Origin: Candidatus Atribacteria bacterium ADurb.Bin276
Lineage (GTDB): Bacteria > Atribacterota > Atribacteria > Atribacterales > Atribacteraceae
Direction: 5' to 3'
Length of the DNA: 64,000 nucleotides
NCBI GenBank assembly: GCA_002069605.1
Contig: MWBQ01000025.1
Span: 1-64,000, forward strand
A program made the position numbers and the translations under genes. Positions 7,291 through 15,982 of the stretch are shown here, piece after piece. The notes below the pieces were generated by a model, which searched no databases, had not been told where the DNA came from, and saw nothing but the letters and a program-made list of their open reading frames with translations. Positions within the stretch are counted from its first letter, which is position 1, and each line of letters opens with the position of its first letter.

Positions 7291-8580
7291 TTGTCAAAAA
7301 AGGGAAGAAAAATAATTATTACTTTATTTATTTTAGGAGTCGCCTTTATTGCAATATGGTTTATATTTCTAAAAAATAATGTTGCTTCCAGCCAAAAAGA
7401 AAACGCCGTTACCTATAAAACCATCCCAGTAGAAATAGGTAAGATCAGCAATTCGATTTCGGTAGTTGGAACGGTTGAATCCTTTACTCGTGCAGAAGTA
7501 AAGTCAGAAATTGGTGAAAAAGTTACTCAAATTTTTGTCAACTCAGGCGATTTAGTTACTATTAATCAACCCCTTTTCCAGCTGGATACTCGCGAATTGG
7601 AAATTAATCGTCAAAAAATTGAATCTCAACTGCTATCCGCTCAGGCAGAACTCGACAAGCTTCTTCAACAACCAAGCGAAGTAGACCTTAAACAAGCCGA
7701 AGCCAATTATCAGGAGGCTCTGATAGCTTTGGAAAATGCCCAACGAACACTTGAGCGTCATCGGGAATTATTTATTTCAGGAGGATTATCACAAGAACAA
7801 TTAGAACAAAGTGAGGATCAAGTTATCCTGAAGGAACAAGCAGTTTATGTTTCTAAAGCTAAATTAGATGATCTTAAAGAACAGCCAAAAAAAGAAGATG
7901 TCGGAATCAGACGTGCCCATATTTCTGAAATTAAGGCAAGTTTAGAATCAATAAAAAACCAGTTAGAAGCATCATTGGTAAAATCACCAATTGCTGGAAC
8001 TGTGATTGACATGAACGTCAAAGTGGGAGATATTATTCAAACCGGAAGCGCAACGACTACTAATATAACTGCAACTATTGATGATATGAGTACAATGAAA
8101 GTAGTCGTCCCTATCAATGAAATTGATGTTCCCCGTATTAAAGAAGGAATGAAAGCCAGGGTGATTCTTGACGCCCTTCCCGATAAGCCTTTTGATGGAG
8201 AGGTCGATTCTATCTCTTTTCTGGGAAAAATAACAGAAAATGTAGTTACTTACGATGCTACCGTTCTTATCCCCAATCCCAATCGCATTATTCGTCCAGA
8301 AATGACTGCTGATGTAGAAATAACCACTCAATATAAAGAGAATGCCACCATTATTCCTCTCGATGCTCTTATTGAAAAAGAGGGAAAGGGTTTTGTGCTA
8401 ATTGCCAATCAAGAAGGTGAACCAACCGAAAGAGAAGTAAAAGTTGGAATTCGTAATGATAGTCAAGTAGAAATTATTGATGGTATTGAGGCAGGAGAGC
8501 AGCTTGCTCTTCCAATGGCAACAAACCGACGTACTCCCCCCGTTTCTATGGGGGGTCCTTTTGGTGGTGGAGGAAGGTAA
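7291..8580 (+). CDS. HlyD/MacA-type efflux periplasmic adaptor protein
   Basis: About 429 aa. An N-terminal transmembrane anchor (IIITLFILGVAFIAIWFIFL, residues about 7-26) is followed by a first lipoyl half (GEKVTQIFVNSGDLV), a helical hairpin/coiled coil (about residues 95-180), the second lipoyl half (VKSPIAGTVIDMNVKVGDII), a beta-barrel domain and a membrane-proximal domain ending in a Gly-rich tail. It would link an inner-membrane permease to an outer-membrane channel. The start is TTG at 7291, nine bases after GAGGAGG; a TTG at 7273 precedes that site and is unlikely. The next gene, a MacB-like permease, starts 4 bp after its stop. MacA is the closest known type; the substrate is unknown. 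Confidence 0.88.
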   Translation: MSKKGRKIIITLFILGVAFIAIWFIFLKNNVASSQKENAVTYKTIPVEIGKISNSISVVGTVESFTRAEVKSEIGEKVTQIFVNSGDLVTINQPLFQLDTRELEINRQKIESQLLSAQAELDKLLQQPSEVDLKQAEANYQEALIALENAQRTLERHRELFISGGLSQEQLEQSEDQVILKEQAVYVSKAKLDDLKEQPKKEDVGIRRAHISEIKASLESIKNQLEASLVKSPIAGTVIDMNVKVGDIIQTGSATTTNITATIDDMSTMKVVVPINEIDVPRIKEGMKARVILDALPDKPFDGEVDSISFLGKITENVVTYDATVLIPNPNRIIRPEMTADVEITTQYKENATIIPLDALIEKEGKGFVLIANQEGEPTEREVKVGIRNDSQVEIIDGIEAGEQLALPMATNRRTPPVSMGGPFGGGGR

Positions 8581-8584
8581 CCTC

Positions 8585-9796
8585 ATGAATGTCTATGAAA
8601 GCTTAAGAACTTCAATCTCCAGTTTGGTATCCAATAAGCTTCGCTCCTTTCTTACCATGCTTGGTATTATTATTGGTGTATCTGCTGTTGTTTCTATGAT
8701 ATCACTTGGCACAGGGGTTAGAACCTCTATAGTAGATCAGATCGGAAGTTTAGGTTCTAATCTCTTAACTGTGGTTGGAGGAACGATGCGGCAACGGCCA
8801 GGTGCACCAATCATGATGAGGGGAATGTCGAATATTTTGAAGATTGAGCATTTTAGAGATCTTCAGACTGCTTCAATTCCAGGCATTCATTCTATTATCG
8901 CCGAATCTACTCTGCGACAGACAGTTGTCTATGGAAGAAATAATACATCGGTATCAATTGTTGGAACAACTGCCAATTATCCAACAGTTCGCAATTTCAA
9001 CCCTTCTCTGGGGCGTTTTTTTAGTGATTATGACTATATCAATTTAAACAATTATGCGGTAATTGGCGACACTGTTGCCACCGACCTTTTTGAAGATATC
9101 AATACAGCTATTGGCAATAGAATCAGGATCGGTCGAGTGAGTTTTGAAGTGATTGGGGTTATGGAAAAGAAATCAATGGGCCCTCAAGATTTGGGAAATC
9201 AAATCTTTGTTCCTCTCACAACCCTTCAAAAAAGATTAACTGGCTCAAGATATATACAAAGCATCACCATTCAAGCCTATTCTGCCGAGGATATGAATAC
9301 TATTTCTCAATCAGTGGAAAAATTTTTTCTTCGAAAATTAGGTGATATTGACCGGTTTACTATTATGAATCAGCAAGATATTCTTGATACTATTAATCAG
9401 GTCACGGGAACTATAACCCTTTTTCTGGGAGCAATAACTGGCATCTCTCTCCTTGTTGGAGGAATCGGAATTATGAATATCATGCTGGTTTCGGTTACAG
9501 AAAGAACTCGAGAAATTGGCCTTCGGAAAGCAATCGGAGCTCGTCCAAATGATATTCTTTTCCAATTCATGGTTGAATCATCAGTGCTGAGTTGTTTGGG
9601 AGGAATACTTGGGATTATTTTTGGAACAATCGGCGCAAAAATAATTGGAAATTTAACCCAATGGGTTACTACCGTCAGTTTTGGCTCTATTGTTATATCT
9701 TTTGGAGTTTCACTGGCTGTCGGTTTGTTTTTTGGCATACTCCCCGCCCGACGAGCCAGTAAGCTTGATCCAATTACGGCTTTACGATATGAATAA
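8585..9796 (+). CDS. MacB-like ABC transporter permease (FtsX fold) without an ATPase domain
   Basis: A 403 aa protein with the MacB permease layout: a first membrane helix (residues about 20-42, RSFLTMLGIIIGVSAVVSMI), a large extracytoplasmic MacB_PCD domain (about 45-265), and three C-terminal helices with the FtsX signature GIGIMNIMLVSVTERTREIG and the terminal PARRASKLDPITALRYE. E. coli MacB carries an N-terminal ATPase, but here the protein begins directly with the permease (ATG at 8585 behind GGAGGAAGG), and no ABC ATPase gene lies next to it on either side. It must use an ATPase encoded elsewhere, or the gene was lost. It forms an operon with the adaptor at 7291. Confidence 0.9.
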   Translation: MNVYESLRTSISSLVSNKLRSFLTMLGIIIGVSAVVSMISLGTGVRTSIVDQIGSLGSNLLTVVGGTMRQRPGAPIMMRGMSNILKIEHFRDLQTASIPGIHSIIAESTLRQTVVYGRNNTSVSIVGTTANYPTVRNFNPSLGRFFSDYDYINLNNYAVIGDTVATDLFEDINTAIGNRIRIGRVSFEVIGVMEKKSMGPQDLGNQIFVPLTTLQKRLTGSRYIQSITIQAYSAEDMNTISQSVEKFFLRKLGDIDRFTIMNQQDILDTINQVTGTITLFLGAITGISLLVGGIGIMNIMLVSVTERTREIGLRKAIGARPNDILFQFMVESSVLSCLGGILGIIFGTIGAKIIGNLTQWVTTVSFGSIVISFGVSLAVGLFFGILPARRASKLDPITALRYE

Positions 9797-9851
9797 AAAT
9801 CCTAAGCTCCGCTTCTTTCCAATAACTTAAAAAGGATTTTTAGAACCGAGC

Positions 9852-10676
9852 TTATTCACCGGTCAAACTTCCTTCATCACCTCTTCCCTCAATAACATCA
9901 ACAATCCTTTGAACGAGCAGGGGTGCAACCCTTTCTGCAAATTCATAATTTGGATGAGAATCATCACTGGAAGCAGCATACTGATTTTTTAAGTAAAATC
10001 CACCCTCGGTTTCTAACTGAAAAAAATCCCAAATATAAATATTATCTCCGGGCTGATCCCACTCCTCTTTAACCCATTTAAAAAATTTCTGTGCTCTTTG
10101 TGCATTCTCTTTTGTGGTAGCACCTCTTACTTGCGCTGCTCCAGTCCAAACAATAAAAAGTGTTTCAGGAAATTCATATATTTTTTCTTTAAGAGCCAAA
10201 TATTGAAGTTGATAGTTTTCAATGGATTTAACATCGGAACTCACGTCTGCTTCTCCACTATTGCCCTCAATATCACTCACCGGGAAACAATGTTTCCAAA
10301 TGATCATTTGGTAATCTTGAGTGAGTATTTCCAGAGTCGGTTCATCCATAAATGGCTCTTCTCCAGCATGTTCAACCCAGATATTCCAATAGTCATAGGG
10401 ATAATTACTCCATCCATAAGGATAATCTTTGGGAAATTCTTGGGCTTCGATAAAATATGACGTACCATGATTGTTGTTATATTGATCAATTAAATCGGGA
10501 ACACCACCCTCCCAAATGACTTGACCGGTGCTATGGTGCAGAAAAAGAATATTCATTTCCTGGGCAAAAGCTGAAGAGTTGAACAAATCCCTGTTGTGAG
10601 GAAAAGGTTGAGAAAACAGAACGAACAACAATAAACTCAAAATTAAAAATTTAACAAATAAATCTTTACATCTCAT
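9852..10676 (-). CDS. Secreted SGNH-hydrolase-like protein of unknown function
   Basis: About 274 aa with an N-terminal signal peptide (FVKFLILSLLLFVLFSQPF). The mature protein opens with ILFLHHSTGQVIWEGG, whose Ser sits where a nucleophile could be, and near the C-terminus has SSDDSHPNYEFAERVAP, an Asp-x-x-His-like element as in SGNH/GDSL esterases. The middle is rich in Trp and Tyr (YGWSNYPYDYWNIWVEHAG). The assignment to an SGNH-like fold rests on these motifs only. The second ATG (10676) has better spacing from GGGAGGGGA than the one at 10682. It is monocistronic and converges on the efflux operon. Esterase or deacetylase activity on extracellular glycans is a guess. Confidence 0.62.
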   Translation of the reverse strand: MRCKDLFVKFLILSLLLFVLFSQPFPHNRDLFNSSAFAQEMNILFLHHSTGQVIWEGGVPDLIDQYNNNHGTSYFIEAQEFPKDYPYGWSNYPYDYWNIWVEHAGEEPFMDEPTLEILTQDYQMIIWKHCFPVSDIEGNSGEADVSSDVKSIENYQLQYLALKEKIYEFPETLFIVWTGAAQVRGATTKENAQRAQKFFKWVKEEWDQPGDNIYIWDFFQLETEGGFYLKNQYAASSDDSHPNYEFAERVAPLLVQRIVDVIEGRGDEGSLTGE

Positions 10677-11208
10677 TAACATTCCCCTCCCGTTTTTACC
10701 ATCTTTAACTCATATTCATTCAATTATAGCTACATCATAAATTCTGATAAAAAAACGGTTTTATGCACTACTGATGGTAATTTCTCTAAAAATATTTTAC
10801 TCCAAATAAAATAATGTAATCTCTTTTTTAAATAATTTTTTTAAATTTTTTGAATTAATTAATAAAAGATGAGTTTAAGATATAATAGGATGAAGTTCCT
10901 AATTTAACTAATGGAAGGATGATGCTATAAATCACACTTATTATATATCTTTAAAGAGAATCATAAAACTTCCTAAAAGGAACTTTTATCTTTTATTGTC
11001 ATTAGAAATGAAAATCGAACAGAATACTCATTGTGATGTGTATTCTTTAAAATGTTTATTTAATCTCCTTTGTAAAACCTTTTTTTAACACATCTATCAT
11101 TATTCAGTCGATATCTTAAGAAAGATTAAAAAATTAGCTCGTATAGCATTCAATGCCTATCATTAAGTTGAAATGAGCGGAAAATAAGAAGAGGAGGTAT
11201 CAAAAGAA
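10677..11208. other. Long AT-rich intergenic region
   Basis: About 530 bases between the divergent SGNH-like and glutaredoxin genes. No open frame with a ribosome binding site, tRNA or clear riboswitch fold was seen. A TATAAT occurs near 10879, but without a convincing -35 element. Its length leaves room for promoters of both flanking genes. Confidence 0.3.
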
Positions 11209-11457
11209 ATGAAAAAAATTATGTTGTATGCATTGAGTACCTGCCCTTTTTGCACCATGGCAAAGAAATATTTTACCAACCATCAGATTATTTATGATTC
11301 AGTAGATGTGGATCTTCTCAAAGAGGATGAAAAAGAAAAAACCATAAGTGAAGTACAGAAAATTTCTGGTCGACGAGCATTCCCAGTTATTGTTATTGAT
11401 GATGAAGTCATTGTTGGATATGATGAACTTCGTATCAAGGAGGCTTTAGAAAAATGA
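11209..11457 (+). CDS. Glutaredoxin-like protein
   Basis: An 82 aa single-domain glutaredoxin with the dithiol motif CPFC (Cys12, Cys15), the cis-Pro segment RRAFPVIVIDD and the glutathione-side GYDELRIKEAL. It resembles NrdH/glutaredoxin-family electron carriers. The start ATG has AGAGGAGG upstream. Its stop overlaps the start of the next gene by four bases (ATGA), and that gene encodes a ferredoxin:thioredoxin reductase catalytic-like protein, so the two are probably made together and this protein is the likely electron acceptor. Confidence 0.9.
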   Translation: MKKIMLYALSTCPFCTMAKKYFTNHQIIYDSVDVDLLKEDEKEKTISEVQKISGRRAFPVIVIDDEVIVGYDELRIKEALEK

Positions 11458-11855
11458 ATGCCCAAGAAAAAATCCTCTGCCCAGTCTGCCAGGTCAACTT
11501 TATTCTGAAAGAAACAAAAGAAGCTGGGAAAAGGATCATTTGTCCAGTCTGTGGTGCAGTCTTAGTAATGGTTTTAAAACAAGATCAAATAGTTTTAGAG
11601 CGACCTAAGGATATCTCTTTAGAAGATGAAATAAGACATAGAATGGATAATTTTGCTCGATTCCGTGGTTACCATTTCAATGAAATGAAGGAAGCCCTGG
11701 TGGAAGGTTTGCTTAAAAAGCAGCAGCGATTTGGAGATTTCTATTGTCCTTGTAGAATTGACAACGTTCAAGACAATGTTTGCCCTTGTATTTACACCCG
11801 CCAGGGGGATGTTGAAAAAAATGGTCGGTGTCATTGTGGTTTATTTTGGAAATAA
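11454..11855 (+). CDS. Ferredoxin:thioredoxin reductase catalytic (beta) subunit-like protein with zinc-ribbon N-terminus
   Basis: A 133 aa protein. The C-terminal half carries the FTR beta signature of three paired cysteines: CPC (98-100), CPC (110-112) and CHC (126-128), which hold a [4Fe-4S] cluster beside an active-site disulfide and reduce thioredoxin-like partners with ferredoxin electrons. The N-terminal 40 residues hold two CPVC motifs (Cys9/12 and Cys30/33), probably a zinc ribbon or rubredoxin-like knuckle absent from plant-type FTR. Coupled by ATGA overlap to the glutaredoxin-like gene. The enzyme family is clear; the exact donor and target are inferred. Confidence 0.86.
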   Translation: MNAQEKILCPVCQVNFILKETKEAGKRIICPVCGAVLVMVLKQDQIVLERPKDISLEDEIRHRMDNFARFRGYHFNEMKEALVEGLLKKQQRFGDFYCPCRIDNVQDNVCPCIYTRQGDVEKNGRCHCGLFWK

Positions 11856-11856
11856 A

Positions 11857-11885
11857 AAAAGGGCGATATTATCTATCGCCCTTTT
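11857..11885. terminator. Bidirectional intrinsic terminator
   Basis: A 12 bp stem, 11857-11868 with 11874-11885 (core GGGCGATA/TATCGCCC), loop TTATC, with A-run and T-run flanks. It separates the FTR-like gene from the converging nifS. Confidence 0.9.
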
Positions 11886-11899
11886 TATTGTCTTCCTTT

Positions 11900-13084
11900 T
11901 CAAGTAGAACATCTTTTTCCCATTAGTCTTTCCCGGCCGAAAGGAGAAATAAGCCGAAGGTCTTTGATAATCCCCGGCATAACTTCGATAACCTTATTCA
12001 CTTCTTCCTCCTGATTATACCGACTCAAAGAAAACCTCACTGAGCCATGAATAGCCGTGTTACGAACCCCCATAGCCCGTAATACATGACTTGGTTCTAA
12101 TGATCCTGATGTGCAGGCCGAACCCGAGGAAGCACAAATACCATATTCATTCAATCGGAGAAGGACAGCTTCTCCTTCAACGAACTCAAAACTAATATTA
12201 GATGTATTTGGGAGACGGTTTTCTCTGTCGCCATTGATACTGGCATCCGGGCAATTATTTAATAAACCCTTTTCTAACTTATCTCTGAGTTTTTTAACGA
12301 AGTTAATTTCCTTTTGAATACTTTTTGCTGCGATCTCACAAGCTTTCCCTAAACCAATAATGAAAGCAACGTTTTCCGTTCCTGCTCGACGTCCGTTTTC
12401 CTGATGGCCACCAATTATATAAGGATAAAACCGGGTTCCTTTCCTCACATATAAAGCTCCAATCCCTTTGGGTGCGTGGATTTTATGCCCTGAAAGTGTA
12501 AGCATATCAACTGGAAGGTCTTTTACGTTAACTGGTAATTTGCCAACAATTTGAACCGCATCAGTGTGAAAAACTACCTTTCTTTCTTTAAGAATATGCC
12601 CAATCTTTTCTATGGGAAAAATTACTCCGGTTTCATTATTAGCATACATAATTGAAACTATTGCTAGGTCATCGTCAATAGCCCGCAAAAATGATTCAAT
12701 TTCTAATCTTCCTTTATTATCAACCGGTAAGTAGGTTACTCGATATCCCTTACGGCCCAAATTTTTACAGAAGTTTAAAACTGCCGGATGTTCAACTTTG
12801 GTTGTAATAATGTGTTTTTTTGCTGGATTGGTTTCGATAGCGCTCATAATTGCAGTATTGTCGCTTTCGGTTCCACAACTGGTAAAAATGATTTCATCTG
12901 GCTCTGCTCCAATAAGCAATGCGACTTGTTCTCGGGCTTCTTCTATCCTTCGATAGACCTGTCCTCCAAAGGTATGCATGCTGGAAGGATTACCATAATA
13001 GTCCCGAAAATAAGGAAGCATGCTATCTAATACTTCTTGGGCAACCTGAGTGGTAGCATTATTATCAAAATATAAAGTGTTCAT
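11900..13084 (-). CDS. nifS: Cysteine desulfurase, NifS type
   Basis: A 394 aa PLP enzyme that takes sulfur from cysteine for Fe-S cluster assembly. Key features: YFDNNATT at the N-terminus, HP at 99-100 (TTKVEHPAVLNF), the PLP lysine in TLSGHKIHAPKG (Lys201), RRAGTENV, and the persulfide-forming cysteine in SSGSACTSGSLEPSHVL (Cys324). The short loop around this cysteine is typical of NifS/IscS rather than SufS. Its ATG overlaps the nifU stop by four bases. No nitrogenase genes are in the window, so this is probably the housekeeping Nif-type system found in many anaerobes. Confidence 0.94.
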   Translation of the reverse strand: MNTLYFDNNATTQVAQEVLDSMLPYFRDYYGNPSSMHTFGGQVYRRIEEAREQVALLIGAEPDEIIFTSCGTESDNTAIMSAIETNPAKKHIITTKVEHPAVLNFCKNLGRKGYRVTYLPVDNKGRLEIESFLRAIDDDLAIVSIMYANNETGVIFPIEKIGHILKERKVVFHTDAVQIVGKLPVNVKDLPVDMLTLSGHKIHAPKGIGALYVRKGTRFYPYIIGGHQENGRRAGTENVAFIIGLGKACEIAAKSIQKEINFVKKLRDKLEKGLLNNCPDASINGDRENRLPNTSNISFEFVEGEAVLLRLNEYGICASSGSACTSGSLEPSHVLRAMGVRNTAIHGSVRFSLSRYNQEEEVNKVIEVMPGIIKDLRLISPFGRERLMGKRCST

Positions 13085-13917
13085 TCTTCAACCACCATAA
13101 TTTCTTCACCAACAACTTCCCTGAGTTTATCTTCGATACTTTTAAGTGTTATCCCACCCATAGGACAGGATACACACATGGCACGAAAACCTACTATAAC
13201 TTTATTTCCCTCAATATCAATCAATTCGATATCACCTCCATCGGCTTGTAGCCTCGGTCGAATTTCTCTCTCCAAAATGTCTTGGATGAGGGCGATTTTT
13301 TGCAAATTGGTGAGTTTTTTTGGAGAACTGGTTTCAATTTTAATTGGTTCTTTAATTGACCAAACATCCTTAAGAATAGCTTCAATTTCTCCAAGACAAG
13401 ATCCACATGCGCCTCCGGCTTTGGTAAAATTGGTAATTTCCTCAACCGTCGTTAGATGATTTTCTTGAGCAACTTTACGAATTTTTTCTTCTGAAACATT
13501 AAAACATTTACAAACAATTTTTTCTTGAAGTTCAATAGGCTGGATTTCCCCTTTATAATTTTTGATGGCTTCTTCTAAAGCTTCCCTGCCCATAACTGAG
13601 CAATGCATTTTCTCTTCAGGAAGACCTCCCAAGTAATCAGCAATATCTTGATTGCTAATTTCTTGGGCTTCTTCAATGGTTTTTCCTTTCAACAACTCAG
13701 TTAAAACTGATGAACTAGCTATGGCTGAGGCACATCCAAAAGTTTGAAACTTAGCATCTATTATTTTATGAGTTTTCTTATCTACTTTGAGGGTAATTTT
13801 TAAAGCATCACCACAAACAATATTCCCAATAATACCCACGGCATCAGGATTTTCAATTTCTCCAACATTACGTGGGTGAAGAAAGTGATCTTTAACTTTT
13901 TCAGTGTAATTCCACAT
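13081..13917 (-). CDS. nifU: Fe-S cluster assembly scaffold NifU (three-domain form)
   Basis: A 278 aa full-length NifU. The N-terminal IscU-like scaffold domain has Cys35, Cys62 and Cys106; the central BFD-like [2Fe-2S] domain has CKC (136/138) and CGSC (171/174); the C-terminal Nfu domain has CVSC (248/251). It receives sulfur from NifS, builds clusters and passes them to apoproteins. It is first in a two-gene operon with nifS (ATGA overlap). A TATAAT-like box is present upstream near 13968, but its -35 is weak. Full three-domain NifU is common in diazotrophs and in some anaerobes lacking ISC/SUF. Confidence 0.93.
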   Translation of the reverse strand: MWNYTEKVKDHFLHPRNVGEIENPDAVGIIGNIVCGDALKITLKVDKKTHKIIDAKFQTFGCASAIASSSVLTELLKGKTIEEAQEISNQDIADYLGGLPEEKMHCSVMGREALEEAIKNYKGEIQPIELQEKIVCKCFNVSEEKIRKVAQENHLTTVEEITNFTKAGGACGSCLGEIEAILKDVWSIKEPIKIETSSPKKLTNLQKIALIQDILEREIRPRLQADGGDIELIDIEGNKVIVGFRAMCVSCPMGGITLKSIEDKLREVVGEEIMVVEE

Positions 13918-14325
13918 GGCTTATTACCATACCTTTATTAGTTATTCGATATACTTAGTTTATTATACTATTGTTGCTAAAAAATTAAAATTGCTACGAT
14001 AGAAATTATTCGATTATTATACACCAGAGTTCGGATGTCTTTTATTAAACCATTAACTGTTTTTATCAATCTCCAATGCTTTGCTTATTTATATAAACTA
14101 ATCTTATAATTTCCAGTATCTTTATAAAAAAATCAACTCGTTACCTGTTTTCCTTCTTTGTAAAAAAGAAATTAAACAGATATTCTGTTCAGTGTATTAA
14201 GAAGATATTGTTTTATCCGCACAATGATCCAAATTGAATGATAAACTAACCAATAGAACCAATTGTTTTAAAAATGTTTAACTCTTTTAGAATTTAATTG
14301 TTAATTATAGAAAGGGAGGATTTTT
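13918..14325. other. Divergent intergenic region, AT-rich
   Basis: About 408 bases between nifU (leftward) and the GatZ-like gene (rightward). No gene, RNA or strong hairpin was found. It presumably holds both promoters; only a TATAAT on the minus strand stands out. Confidence 0.3.
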
Positions 14326-15624
14326 ATGCTAGAACGAAAATCTATCGACAATAGTCAGATCCGTGAACAAGCAAAAAAGCTTGGCATACCAACCTGTGAT
14401 CTATTGATGAGAAAAATGATGGAATTAAGCGGTTTTGAGAATATTCCAAGGACGCTATTTGCTGCTTGTCCTAATTCTGAAACTGTTATAAAAGCCGCCC
14501 TAAGATCAGCCCAAAGGGCTAATGCTCCGATAAAATTTGCCGCTACTCTCAATCAAGTTGACTTAGACGGCGGATATACCGGGATGAATCAGTTTGAATT
14601 TGTAAAAATGGTAAAGCTTGAGGCAGAAGCTATTAATTACAATGGACCAATCATTATTGCTATCGATCATGGCGGTCCTTGGCTTAAAGATATACAAAGT
14701 CAAGAACACTGGCCTCTAAAAAAATGCATGGAATGGATAAAAAAATCATTCGAGGCTGCTATTGAAGCTGGGTATGACCTCATCCATGTAGATCCTACAG
14801 TAGACAAAACTCTACCCGCTGGTTCAGTTATACCTATCGATACCGTGATTACCAGAACAGTAGAATTAATTGAACACGCTGAGGTTTTCCGTCGACGCCA
14901 CCAATTTCCCCCAATATCCTATGAAGTAGGAACTGAAGAAGTGCATGGGGGGTTAGCCGACTTGTCAGTTTTTGAAAGTTTTCTTAAGGGCTTAAAGACT
15001 CAGCTTCAAAATCGGGGTTTATCGGATGTGTGGCCAATTTTTGTCGTGGGAAAAGTCGGGACTGATCTTCATACCACAACTTTTGATCCTCAGGTAGCCC
15101 GACAATTAGTTCAAATAGCTAAAATCTACGGATCATTTATCAAAGGCCATTATACTGATTATGTTGAAAATCCCATTGACTACCCTCTATCAGGTATGGG
15201 CGGTGCAAATGTTGGTCCTGAATTTACCGAAGAAGAATACAACTCCCTCCTCGAATGTGAAAATATTGAAATCCGCTTGAATAGACAAGGAGCTATTGCT
15301 AAATTATCCAAATTAATGGAAAGTTTAGAACAAGCAGTCTACCAAAGTGGTCGTTGGAAAAAATGGCTCTTAACCGAAGAAATAGGAACTGATTTTTTCT
15401 CGCTAACTCCCGAAAGGAGAGCCTGGTTAACCAAAACTGGGTGTCGTTATATCTGGTCATTACCAGAAGTCGTAAAATCTCGATTATGTTTGTATCAAAA
15501 CTTAATAAAAAATGGTTACCAGGCGGAAATTATTGTTATTTCAGCTATAGAAAAAAGCATGGATAAATATCTCCATGCTTTCCAGCTGGTTGACTTAAAC
15601 CAAATAATTCAAAAAGTGCTTTAA
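14326..15624 (+). CDS. Class II D-tagatose-1,6-bisphosphate aldolase non-catalytic subunit (GatZ/KbaZ/AgaZ family)
   Basis: A 432 aa protein aligned by eye with GatZ: TLNQVDLDGGYTGMNQFEF corresponds to the NQVNQFGGYTGM element, IIIAIDHGGPWLKD to the DHLGPN element, LIHVDPTVDKT to the strand with the HLD motif, SYEVGTEEVHGG to the IGTE-VPVPGG element and FIKGHYTDYVE to the HSTDY element. GatZ and KbaZ support the catalytic GatY/KbaY subunit in galactitol or N-acetylgalactosamine breakdown. No GatY/KbaY gene is near, so this may act with a distant partner or have its own role. The ATG has GGGAGG upstream. It is followed by a strong hairpin. A sugar kinase gene faces it at 16.9 kb. Confidence 0.8.
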   Translation: MLERKSIDNSQIREQAKKLGIPTCDLLMRKMMELSGFENIPRTLFAACPNSETVIKAALRSAQRANAPIKFAATLNQVDLDGGYTGMNQFEFVKMVKLEAEAINYNGPIIIAIDHGGPWLKDIQSQEHWPLKKCMEWIKKSFEAAIEAGYDLIHVDPTVDKTLPAGSVIPIDTVITRTVELIEHAEVFRRRHQFPPISYEVGTEEVHGGLADLSVFESFLKGLKTQLQNRGLSDVWPIFVVGKVGTDLHTTTFDPQVARQLVQIAKIYGSFIKGHYTDYVENPIDYPLSGMGGANVGPEFTEEEYNSLLECENIEIRLNRQGAIAKLSKLMESLEQAVYQSGRWKKWLLTEEIGTDFFSLTPERRAWLTKTGCRYIWSLPEVVKSRLCLYQNLIKNGYQAEIIVISAIEKSMDKYLHAFQLVDLNQIIQKVL

Positions 15625-15637
15625 ACCAGTTTAAAAA

Positions 15638-15679
15638 CATTTATGGGGGGCCGATTATAGTGTCGGCCCCCCATAAATG
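15638..15679. terminator. Strong GC-rich hairpin after the GatZ-like gene
   Basis: A perfect 17 bp inverted repeat (15638-15654 with 15663-15679, containing GGGGGGCC/GGCCCCCC) around an 8-base loop. On the plus strand no T-run follows; on the minus strand the hairpin is followed by GTTTTTA. It could end either transcript or be a mobile palindromic element. Confidence 0.6.
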
Positions 15680-15982
15680 CAAGGAGGGGAAAGACTCTTT
15701 ATACTTTTAATAAATTAATCTAAAACTGCTGTTTCAATCTTTTTTAAAATCTTTTATCCCATTTATTATCGTAAGGTGGTTCGTTTTTTCTATACTTATA
15801 TAATATTATGCAAAACCTTAAAAAGTTTCGTTTTAAAAAGAAAATTTTTTAATTTATCAATCCCAAAGCAATGTTGAGGTTTGCTCCAACCTTCTCTTAT
15901 GATCAGGAAAAGAAATTAATATATTCAGACAAGAACATCTTTTTCAATTTGTTATTCAATGATGAAGGATGAGATCCCTTGC
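15680..15982. other. Intergenic spacer
   Basis: About 300 AT-rich bases between the hairpin and the end of the leftward sugar kinase gene. Nothing else recognisable was seen. Confidence 0.3.

Noticed and set aside
9795-9841. AAAAATCC/GGATTTTT inverted repeat between the converging permease and SGNH-like genes
   Set aside because: The loop is about 30 bases and the AAGCTC/GAGCTT pairing conflicts with it, so it is a poor terminator.
10683-11208. Long spacer considered as a riboswitch or small RNA
   Set aside because: No known conserved fold or terminator could be placed.
12519-12537. A TTACGTTAACTGG sequence resembling the LacI palindrome
   Set aside because: It lies in the middle of the nifS coding sequence and lacks the full symmetry; chance similarity.
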